This document shows positions 1-5,223 of a stretch of DNA of 5,223 nucleotides, one piece after another. The stretch spans positions 6,388 through 11,610 of the forward strand of contig JABSRS010000069.1 in assembly GCA_013214885.1 (NCBI GenBank), written 5' to 3'. This stretch comes from Gammaproteobacteria bacterium (GTDB taxonomy: Bacteria > Pseudomonadota > Gammaproteobacteria > Enterobacterales > Psychrobiaceae). The notes under the pieces are model-generated. The model worked only from the letters and a program-made list of their open reading frames with translations. It searched no databases and had not been told where the DNA came from. Both the position numbers and the translations under genes were made by a program. Position 1 is the stretch's first letter. The number at the start of each line of letters is the position of its first letter.

Positions 1-11
1 AAGGTGAGAAA

Positions 12-1004
12 ATGGCAGTAGTTGATATGCACACGCATTTTTTACCAAAAAAATGGCCTGATTTGGCTAAACGTTTTGGTACGCCAGATTGGCCTTGGAT
101 GAGACATACCGGCCCTGGTAAAGGAATGATCATGGTGGGTGATAAAGATTTCCGCCCTGTTTACGAAGCTTGTTGGAACCCACAAGTTAGAATTGAAGAG
201 ATGGATCGCGACAGTATCGATGTACAAATAATGTGTGCAACGCCCGTTTTATTCTCGTATGCTCGCCCTGCTCAACAGGCCGCAGAATGTGCAACCATAT
301 TTAACGATTTAGCATTAGAGATCTGCTCCCACGATAATAACCGCTTAAAGGCATTGGCACAGGTGCCATTGCAAGACATAGATCTGTCTTGCAAAGAAGT
401 GTCTAGAGCAAAAGCTAATGGGCATGTAGGAGTTCAAATTGGCAATCATGTCGGCCTTAAAAATCTTGATGATGAGGGAGTAGTGACTTTCTTACAACAT
501 TGCGCCAGTGAAGACATACCTGTGTTGGTTCATCCGTGGGACATGCTAGGTGGAGATCGAATGCCTAAGTATATGCTGCAATGGTTGGTTGCAATGCCTG
601 CTGAAACACAACTATCCATATTATCATTGATTATGTCTGGAGCCTTTGAGCGGATATCTAAAGATCTTAAAATTTGTTTTGCTCATGGTGGCGGCAGTTA
701 TGCGTTTCAAATTGGCCGAGTCGATAATGCTTGGCGGCATCGAGATATTGTTCGTGAGGACTGTCCTAATTTACCATCATCTTATAGTGACCGTTTTTAT
801 GTTGACTCGGCAGTATTTAGCGAAGGCTCATTACAATTACTCACCGATATTATGGGGGAAGACCGAGTAATGCTGGGGTCTGATTCACCATTTCCTTTAG
901 GCGAACAACGTGTTGGAACACTGGTGCGTGAGCATAGCACCTTATCTGATGCTGCTAAGGCTAAAATTTTAGGCCACAACGCAAAAACTTTCTTTAATAT
1001 CTAA
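12..1004 (+). CDS. nbaD: 2-amino-3-carboxymuconate-6-semialdehyde decarboxylase (ACMSD)
   Basis: This is a cytosolic amidohydrolase-superfamily decarboxylase. It converts 2-amino-3-carboxymuconate semialdehyde to 2-aminomuconate semialdehyde in the kynurenine/3-hydroxyanthranilate branch of tryptophan breakdown (2-nitrobenzoate breakdown in some Pseudomonas). The 330-residue length is normal for the family. All expected active-site residues are visible: metal ligands H7 and H9 (DMHTHF), H174 (VLVHPWDM) and D291 ([10 protein letters not shown]), and catalytic H225 (FAHGGG). R48 and R236 sit where the two substrate-carboxylate arginines are known in the Pseudomonas enzyme, the second one contributed by the partner subunit of the dimer. 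The start is supported by an AAGGTGAG ribosome binding site at 1-8 and by the metal-binding HxH falling right at the N-terminus. Other kynurenine-pathway genes, if present, lie left of the window. A different ACMSD-like decarboxylase is possible, but the residue match favours true ACMSD. Confidence 0.93.
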   Translation: MAVVDMHTHFLPKKWPDLAKRFGTPDWPWMRHTGPGKGMIMVGDKDFRPVYEACWNPQVRIEEMDRDSIDVQIMCATPVLFSYARPAQQAAECATIFNDLALEICSHDNNRLKALAQVPLQDIDLSCKEVSRAKANGHVGVQIGNHVGLKNLDDEGVVTFLQHCASEDIPVLVHPWDMLGGDRMPKYMLQWLVAMPAETQLSILSLIMSGAFERISKDLKICFAHGGGSYAFQIGRVDNAWRHRDIVREDCPNLPSSYSDRFYVDSAVFSEGSLQLLTDIMGEDRVMLGSDSPFPLGEQRVGTLVREHSTLSDAAKAKILGHNAKTFFNI

Positions 1005-1020
1005 TTCATTGATGGAATAC

Positions 1021-1047
1021 CTGCTCAATCTATAGCCACTTGAGCGG
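1021..1047 (+). terminator. possible weak hairpin terminator after the ACMSD gene
   Basis: An inverted repeat begins 16 bases after the ACMSD stop. GCTCAA (1023-1028) pairs perfectly with TTGAGC (1040-1045), and CT/GG at the outer edge extends it to eight pairs with one G-U. The loop is 11 bases. Only a short TTT follows (within TGCTTTAAAC), so as a Rho-independent terminator it is weak. Confidence 0.35.
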
Positions 1048-1076
1048 TGCTTTAAACAATAGTTTCTGGAGCGCTT

Positions 1077-1260
1077 GTGAACACAGTCATGCTAAATAAT
1101 GAGCACGTATTCGCTAGCAAAGTCATTTGCATTGGCCGCAATTATATTGAGAATATCAAATAGATTGGTAATAAAATACCTGATGAAATAGAGCGAAATT
1201 AGAAGAAAAGTATTTCAAGGACTAAATGAGTTAGCCAAGGGTGTCTGGCAGGAAAAATAA
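1077..1260 (+). pseudogene. decayed remnant of a fumarylacetoacetate hydrolase (FAH) family gene
   Basis: Reading from GTG at 1077 (or ATG at 1089), the frame gives a segment containing KVICIGRNYIENIK, then a stop (TAG, 1161-1163), then IGNKIPDE in the same frame. This matches my memory of the N-terminus of FAHD1/YcgM-type FAH-family hydrolases (pattern K-V/I-I-C-I-G-R-N-Y, E-H-I-K, then IPDE before a conserved hydrophobic stretch). A good GGAG ribosome binding site (1068-1071) still precedes the GTG. Homology stops near 1187, and two more stops follow in frame (1200-1202 and a TGA near 1227). In another frame, 1192-1260 is open, ends in KGVWQEK and a stop, and might be the original C-terminus; that part is speculative. 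An intact gene would need about 200 or more codons, so most of the body is deleted. No function is expected. The rest of the 1005-1315 gap, including 1261-1315, shows nothing I recognise. Confidence 0.62.
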
Positions 1261-1315
1261 GTTTGCATAAATTAAAGCAGCCAAGAGTAACGATAGTTTC
1301 CGCAAAAAGCTACAA

Positions 1316-1513
1316 TTAGTTAATTTGTCGTTTCATGATGCCGCCAAATTCTGAACCACCCTCAAGTTCACGATAATCAACATTGACCAGTTCCCAACCT
1401 GCTGCGCCTAAGTCATTGAGATATTTTTCGACATCTTCTTTTTTACGACTACTAAAAATACCTTCGGTTGGGACATCTCTGGTGTCGATCATCTTGTATT
1501 CAAATTTATTCAT
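1316..1513 (-). CDS. DUF4177 domain-containing small protein
   Basis: This is a 65-residue soluble protein. It has the DUF4177 pattern: an N-terminal FEYKMID strand, a central helix with KYLNDLGAAGWELVNV (the LN-LG-GWELV signature) at about residues 30-46, and a terminal strand ending in MKRQIN. The family's function is unknown to me, and no signal peptide or membrane segment is visible. The ATG at 1511-1513 is supported by a purine-rich AAGAAGAG site (complement of 1521-1528) seven bases upstream. It starts 66 bases after the stop of the transporter gene on the same strand, with no clear terminator between them, so it may be co-transcribed. DUF4177 proteins occur in many contexts, so a functional tie to the transporter is not implied. 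Confidence 0.8.
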   Translation of the reverse strand: MNKFEYKMIDTRDVPTEGIFSSRKKEDVEKYLNDLGAAGWELVNVDYRELEGGSEFGGIMKRQIN

Positions 1514-1579
1514 CTTATTGCTCTTCTTTTATTATTGTCCAAATAAGTCATTTGATTATTTACAACTTCAATTAAAAGG

Positions 1580-2443
1580 TCAAGCAGTCGCTAATCGTCG
1601 TTGTTTTGATTCGAACCTAGCTAACAACGCCAACGGGATAACAATAAATGCAGTGCCGATAACCATTGTTAGATCGGGTATTTCATTAAACCATAATATG
1701 CCGACTCCCACCGCAGCGAGTAAGCCACTGTATTCGGCACTGGCGACTTTACTACTTTCTATGGCGCGGTAGACAAAAATACAGATCCCAGCATAAACTA
1801 AAATAAAGGCTGTCGATCCAGTCGCTATTAGCATCGCTTCCCAATTAATCGGTTGACCTTCCCATAACGCCAGTCCGAAAGCGGCAGGAATACCGAGGAT
1901 GTTAGTCAATAATAGCGTTTGAACCACATTATGACGCTTGGGTAATTTCCCCACTAACACATTGTTTAACGCCAATGTTAATGCCACAACTAACGCGGCA
2001 ATTGCGCCCCAACTGATTTGAGTCGGTTGCACTACGATCAATACCCCTATAAACCCCAAGATGGCGACAGCTATTGTCTGGCGACTTAACTTTTCTTTAA
2101 ACAAAATCATTGCTAGTGGCAAAATCAACAGCGGCGCCGCATAAAAAATCGCATTAGCCGTCGCGAGATCTAAAGTGTTAAGTGCAAACACCATAAAAAC
2201 CGCCCCAAGCAACCAGATATGGCCGCGAATAAAATGCCATTTAAGATCGACTAACAACTGCTGCTTTTGTGTGGCTAAGCAAAATGGTAATAAAATGAGC
2301 ACCGCGGTTAATTGACGAAAAAACACAAACTGATAGACCGCGCCATCATCGGGTAAGGTTTTAATTAAAGCGTCAGAGAAAACTGCGATAACATTACCAA
2401 TAACCAGCAAAGTCATTGCTAATCCAACGGATATTTTTGCCAT
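1580..2443 (-). CDS. DMT superfamily (EamA-type) membrane transporter
   Basis: This 287-residue inner-membrane protein has ten hydrophobic segments, at roughly residues 7-27, 36-54, 74-90, 95-115, 123-139, 145-161, 174-192, 203-225, 235-252 and 257-275. They form two tandem EamA repeats, at about 5-138 and 146-276. The second repeat carries the typical AEYSGLLAA...GILWFNEIP stretch just before the last helix. The family exports or exchanges small metabolites such as amino acids or nucleosides; the substrate cannot be read from sequence. The ATG is supported by GTAGGAG (complement of 2451-2457) seven bases upstream. The gene is divergent from a LysR regulator across 111 bases, so it is a likely target of that regulator. 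No truncation or odd residues are seen. Confidence 0.9.
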   Translation of the reverse strand: MAKISVGLAMTLLVIGNVIAVFSDALIKTLPDDGAVYQFVFFRQLTAVLILLPFCLATQKQQLLVDLKWHFIRGHIWLLGAVFMVFALNTLDLATANAIFYAAPLLILPLAMILFKEKLSRQTIAVAILGFIGVLIVVQPTQISWGAIAALVVALTLALNNVLVGKLPKRHNVVQTLLLTNILGIPAAFGLALWEGQPINWEAMLIATGSTAFILVYAGICIFVYRAIESSKVASAEYSGLLAAVGVGILWFNEIPDLTMVIGTAFIVIPLALLARFESKQRRLATA

Positions 2444-2478
2444 GGTATGGCTCCTACTTCAATCGATGTTAAACAAAA

Positions 2479-2507
2479 TTTATGACAGCAGAATATTCCA
2501 ACTTTAA
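2479..2507 (-). promoter_or_regulatory. candidate promoter of the DMT transporter
   Basis: On the minus strand, TTAAAG (complement of 2502-2507) and CATAAA (complement of 2479-2484) are spaced by 17 bases. TGT precedes the -10, giving an extended -10 form. The match to the sigma-70 consensus is only moderate. The site lies 35 bases upstream of the transporter ATG. Confidence 0.3.
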
Positions 2508-2510
2508 GAT
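2493..2510. promoter_or_regulatory. possible LysR-type operator dyad
   Basis: This is an imperfect dyad, ATATT-N8-AAGAT (four of five arm positions pair), and it contains a T-N11-A pattern of the LysR-box type. It lies between the divergent transporter and LysR genes, over the -35 zones of both candidate promoters. Binding there could repress the regulator and control the transporter. In such AT-rich DNA a motif this short may arise by chance. Confidence 0.25.
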
Positions 2511-2514
2511 GATG

Positions 2515-2520
2515 TATAAT
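2515..2520 (+). promoter_or_regulatory. candidate -10 element of the LysR gene promoter
   Basis: A perfect TATAAT lies 34 bases before the LysR start codon. The region 17 bases upstream (AATATT, 2492-2497) is a poor -35 match. If this is the promoter, it would be one that needs an activator or relies on its -10 element. An ATGAT direct repeat flanks the element (2509-2513 and 2519-2523). Confidence 0.45.
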
Positions 2521-2554
2521 GATTAAAACTTCATTTCCATGAGCTCAGCTAATA

Positions 2555-3445
2555 ATGAAATTACCTCCTTTGCGTGCCTTACAATGTTTTGAAGCGGTTG
2601 CTCGATTTAACAGTTTTTCTAAAGCAGCAGACTCGCTCAATGTGACCCAAAGTGCGGTCAGTCACCAGGTGAAGTTACTTGAAGAATACTTAGGCGAATG
2701 TATGTTTAGTCGTCATGGCCGCTCCTTTTCATTAACAGAGGTCGGTCAACGCTACTTTGAAGAAATCAGTAATTCATTAGTCAATATTGCCAATGCTAGC
2801 CACATGATCCGTCATGGTAAATCTGGCAGTATCCGTTTAGCACTCTATAGTTCCTTAGCGGTGAAATGGTTAATCCCACGTTTAGAAGACTTTCGGAAAC
2901 AGTATCCAGAAATTGAATTAGTCTTGAATATGGTGGCTGATGATCCTGATTGTAATGATCAAGTTGCTGACTGCTTTATTACGGTGAACCCACCGAAACG
3001 AAATTTCGTTAGCCAGTATCTTTACAGTGAAAAACTCTATCTAGTATGTGGCCAAAAACTATGGCAGCAGATCCGAGATCAGCCTCTACCAGATGCCCTG
3101 TGGCAACACCCTTTGCTATCGGTGGAATATTCCAATCTTGGGGATGACTGGCTGCGGTGGTGTCAACACGGTGGTTTCGAGTTACCTGACAACGTTAGAA
3201 TTAGTCACTTTAGCCATGTATTACTGGCCGCAGAAGCTGCGCGATATGACTTAGGAATTGCCTTGATCGATAATTACATTATCAACGCCCAAGATCAGCA
3301 GCAAAACTTGGTTCGGCTGCCAATGCATGAGCTACTGACCGGTGATAAATTTTATTTTGTGTATAAAGAAACGCGAGCCAAGCAAACAGATATGGTGAAA
3401 TTAGCTCGCTGGTTGCAGCAGCAATGTTTAGAGCAGGACGGTTGA
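2555..3445 (+). CDS. LysR-family transcriptional regulator, GcvA-like
   Basis: This is a 296-residue DNA-binding regulator of normal LysR length. The N-terminal winged helix-turn-helix spans about residues 5-64, with the signature FSKAADSLNVTQSAVSHQVK at 21-40 followed by LLEEYLGECMFSRHGR. The effector-binding domain runs from about 92 to 290. The opening LPPLRALQCFEAVAR and the SHQVK...LE pattern are typical of the GcvA-like subgroup, but that does not prove a role in glycine cleavage. The effector is unknown. The ATG at 2555 has only a weak ribosome binding site (GAG within GAGCTC). It is chosen because MKLPPLRAL is the family's usual start; a nearby ATG at 2538 is in another frame. Its divergence from the DMT transporter makes that gene the likely target. 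It ends 33 bases from the converging oxygenase pseudogene. Confidence 0.93.
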   Translation: MKLPPLRALQCFEAVARFNSFSKAADSLNVTQSAVSHQVKLLEEYLGECMFSRHGRSFSLTEVGQRYFEEISNSLVNIANASHMIRHGKSGSIRLALYSSLAVKWLIPRLEDFRKQYPEIELVLNMVADDPDCNDQVADCFITVNPPKRNFVSQYLYSEKLYLVCGQKLWQQIRDQPLPDALWQHPLLSVEYSNLGDDWLRWCQHGGFELPDNVRISHFSHVLLAAEAARYDLGIALIDNYIINAQDQQQNLVRLPMHELLTGDKFYFVYKETRAKQTDMVKLARWLQQQCLEQDG

Positions 3446-3466
3446 TGGCCAACTTAATTGCTGCTG
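3416..3466. repeat. 10-bp inverted repeat at the convergent gene junction
   Basis: CAGCAGCAAT (3416-3425) and ATTGCTGCTG (3457-3466) are perfect inverted copies separated by 31 bases. The left arm lies in the last codons of the LysR gene (the glutamine run), and the right arm lies in the 33-base gap before the converging oxygenase pseudogene. No T-run follows on either strand. It could form a transcript-end hairpin, but it is not a classical terminator. Confidence 0.35.
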
Positions 3467-3478
3467 ATTGGGCTGGCT

Positions 3479-4256
3479 TTATATTTCAAACAACACATCG
3501 GTTCTGATAATGTATTTGGTGCCCTGCTCAATTGGCTCCGAGCTATGTAAACAATGCAACGGGTGATGACCATGGGGGAAAACTAAGACCCCACCAGCAG
3601 GTGTTCGTATATTGACTAAGTTGGCATCGTTGATTGATCTGGCTGGCAGTTTAGGATTGTCTTTATCAACCCAAAACTGGGTTGATCCGCCCTCAAAATT
3701 ATCAGACAAATAAATTACTCCAGCGATCGTCAAATGCTTGTGTCACGAGTTGACCATTGATAACTCGGCTACCAGGCCATGAACCATCGGTATGTGGTTT
3801 GAAAAAATCACCCATTTTATATTTATAAAAACGAAAACGAGCGTTCAGTCCTAATGGTTTAAGGCCATTAAAATGATCTTCTCCTAACGAAAATAGGGAT
3901 GCCACTCGTTGCCACATTATCGCATCAGTTTGCTCGTCAACAATCATCGTCACATTGTCGTTATGACGCACCGTTCGTGGTAACGACACGGGCGCATCGG
4001 GTAAGTACCCCAATGCTTCACTGACCTCGATCATCCGTTGACATTCGGCGGCAGAAAAAACATTAAGCAGCTGAAAAGCCCCTGGGATCTCTGGAATATC
4101 TTGTCGAGTCACTGGCGAGCTAGTCTGCGCCGCCAACGCCATTGGATTGGTTACACTCGGCGCCCAAGTCGGCAAGCTGGGGTTTTCAGCACCTGGCTCA
4201 TAGGCAACCACATAAAATGGTGCGGCACTATTATTGCCTTGCTTTAATTGATTCAT
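3479..4256 (-). pseudogene. 2-oxoglutarate/Fe(II)-dependent oxygenase, frameshifted
   Basis: Two consecutive frames together encode one prolyl-4-hydroxylase-like 2OG-Fe(II) dioxygenase. The 5' part (ATG at 4256) gives 184 codons: a poorly conserved first 55 or so residues, then the fold with the iron-binding HxD pair H155/D157 (FKPHTDGSW), reading to FDDRWS before shifting to a stop at 3702-3704. The 3' part, in the other frame and open to the TAA at 3479, gives IYLSDNFEGGSTQFW, TPAGGVLVFPHG and the distal region LHSSEPIEQGTKYIIRTD. That region holds the third iron ligand (probably the His of LHSSEP) and the Lys/Arg expected to bind 2-oxoglutarate. The break lies at about 3707-3717. The 184-residue product lacks the distal histidine and half the barrel, so it should be inactive. 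The only start for the 3' part is a TTG at 3733 with no convincing ribosome binding site. The gene starts in an ATGA overlap with the aldehyde dehydrogenase stop. The natural substrate is unknown. Confidence 0.88.
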
Positions 4257-5223
4257 TTGCTTAACACTCTAACTTGGGCGAATTGTCGATGACCCTCCAC
4301 CGAACCACGATAGCCAAATCCACTTTGTTTGGCACCGACCCAAGGGGTATTTGCGCCCCCGCCGACACCTTGGTTAATCGCGACCATACCAGCTTCCAAT
4401 TGTTCTGCTACTGCCACGGCACCTTTAGCACCAAAAACTACCGCGCCTAAACCATACTCAGAGTCATTCGCTCTGCTAATCGCTTGATTGATATTTTGAT
4501 ATCGCGCAATAGCAACAACAGGGCCAAAAGTTTCTTGTTGTTCCAGCAACATGTCAGGCGTGATACCTGTAACAACTGTCGGGGTGATATAAGGCGATTG
4601 TTGCGCTGCCCCGCCCAATAACACGGTTGCCCCTTTAGCCACGGCATCCTCAATATGGGATTTAACCCGGTTAAATTGAGCGGCGTTGACTAACGGACCT
4701 ATATTAACGTTAGGCTCATCCCATGGCCCGACTTTGTATTGGCTTGCCAATTCGGTGACTCGGGACTCAAAGGCGTCTGCTATTATTTCGTCAACATAAA
4801 CTCTTTCGGTCGCGATACACATTTGTCCCGCATTTTCAAAACTGCAAGCAACGGCAAAGCCAGCCGCAGCGTCGATATTGGCGTTTGCCATCACAATCAT
4901 TGGATCATTGCCACCCAGCTCCATAATTAATCGTTTGAGACCCGACGACGCGCGCTTCATGATATCCCGACCCGCGACCATTGAACCCGTAAAGGCAATA
5001 AGATTAACCTCGGACTCAACCAGTTTTTGACCTAAATCTTTACCGCCATGGACTATTTGCAATATACCTTGCGGCAAGTATTTATTTAACGCCGCCACCA
5101 TCGCATCGGCCACTAACGGTGTTTCTTCTGACGGTTTAAAGATCACCACATTACCCGCCACCAACGACGGAATAATCAAGTTGGTTGCCATAGCCAATGG
5201 ATAATTCCACGGCGAAATAACGG
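4253..5223 (-). CDS. aldehyde dehydrogenase (NAD(P)+-dependent), 5' end beyond the window
   Basis: About 322 C-terminal residues are visible, and the frame stays open through the right edge. The usual length is 450-500, so roughly 130-170 N-terminal residues are missing. The fragment opens with VISPWNYPLAMA, holding the oxyanion-hole asparagine. It continues with the cofactor-binding KPSEETP and FTGSMVAG, the general base Glu in MELGGNDP (complement near 4919-4921), the catalytic Cys in ENAGQMCIATER (complement near 4817-4819), QETFGPVV, and the C-terminal PWVGAKQSGFG...HRQFAQVRVLSK. It oxidises an aldehyde to the acid in the cytosol. The specific substrate (a succinate-semialdehyde-like or other small aldehyde) cannot be decided. 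All key residues are present, so it should be functional. Its TGA (complement 4253-4255) overlaps the oxygenase ATG, indicating one operon with translational coupling. The TTG at 5195-5197 is an internal codon, not the start. Confidence 0.93.
   Translation of the reverse strand, partial: VISPWNYPLAMATNLIIPSLVAGNVVIFKPSEETPLVADAMVAALNKYLPQGILQIVHGGKDLGQKLVESEVNLIAFTGSMVAGRDIMKRASSGLKRLIMELGGNDPMIVMANANIDAAAGFAVACSFENAGQMCIATERVYVDEIIADAFESRVTELASQYKVGPWDEPNVNIGPLVNAAQFNRVKSHIEDAVAKGATVLLGGAAQQSPYITPTVVTGITPDMLLEQQETFGPVVAIARYQNINQAISRANDSEYGLGAVVFGAKGAVAVAEQLEAGMVAINQGVGGGANTPWVGAKQSGFGYRGSVEGHRQFAQVRVLSK

Noticed and set aside
646..870. A 74-codon plus-strand frame inside the ACMSD gene
   Set aside because: It is an out-of-frame shadow within a fully conserved ACMSD coding region.
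1164..1315. Possible small ORF or regulatory RNA after the FAH relic
   Set aside because: The open stretches are about 20 codons with no start and ribosome binding site, and I see no clear hairpin followed by a T-run.
1383..1772. A 129-codon plus-strand open frame
   Set aside because: It runs antisense over the DUF4177 gene, the gap and the transporter 3' end, has no family resemblance, and is explained by the real genes on the other strand.
3479..3733. An 84-codon minus-strand frame starting at TTG as an independent small gene
   Set aside because: Its sequence is the C-terminal half of the 2OG-Fe(II) oxygenase, it begins mid-domain and has no convincing ribosome binding site. It belongs to the broken gene.
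4038..4247. A 69-codon plus-strand frame opposite the oxygenase 5' part
   Set aside because: It is antisense to a recognisable oxygenase sequence and has no family features.
1..5223. Mobile element, CRISPR, tRNA or toxin-antitoxin system
   Set aside because: I found no transposase or integrase motifs, paired terminal repeats, spaced direct repeats, tRNA-like cloverleaf, or small paired genes of known toxin type.

Overview
The window looks like chromosomal DNA of a marine gammaproteobacterium. Moderate to low GC, the gene families and the style of the LysR and transporter proteins suggest the Alteromonadales (Shewanella or Colwellia type). This placement rests on sequence feel only, because there is no rRNA or other marker. 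I see no phage, transposon, CRISPR or RNA gene.

Left part (1-1315, plus strand). An intact 2-amino-3-carboxymuconate-6-semialdehyde decarboxylase (ACMSD, kynurenine/tryptophan catabolism) occupies 12-1004. It is followed by a possible weak hairpin terminator. Next comes a short decayed relic whose translation matches the start of a fumarylacetoacetate-hydrolase (FAH) family protein. The relic keeps its ribosome binding site and about 28 codons before an in-frame stop, and most of the gene body is gone.

Middle part (1316-3445). A DMT/EamA-type membrane transporter and a small DUF4177 protein lie on the minus strand, probably in one transcript. A GcvA-like LysR regulator is transcribed divergently from the transporter across a 111-bp promoter region. 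This is the usual arrangement of a LysR regulator beside its target, so the regulator probably controls the transporter and itself.

Right part (3446-5223, minus strand). The 3' two thirds of an NAD(P)-dependent aldehyde dehydrogenase enters from the right edge. Its stop codon overlaps the start of a 2-oxoglutarate/Fe(II) oxygenase gene (ATGA), which points to translational coupling. The oxygenase gene is broken by a frameshift between its HxD motif and its distal histidine, so the product should be inactive. Both halves remain well conserved, so the break looks recent, unlike the old FAH relic.

I see no wholly new system. The most informative features are the two gene-decay events of different age and the coupled dehydrogenase/oxygenase pair.
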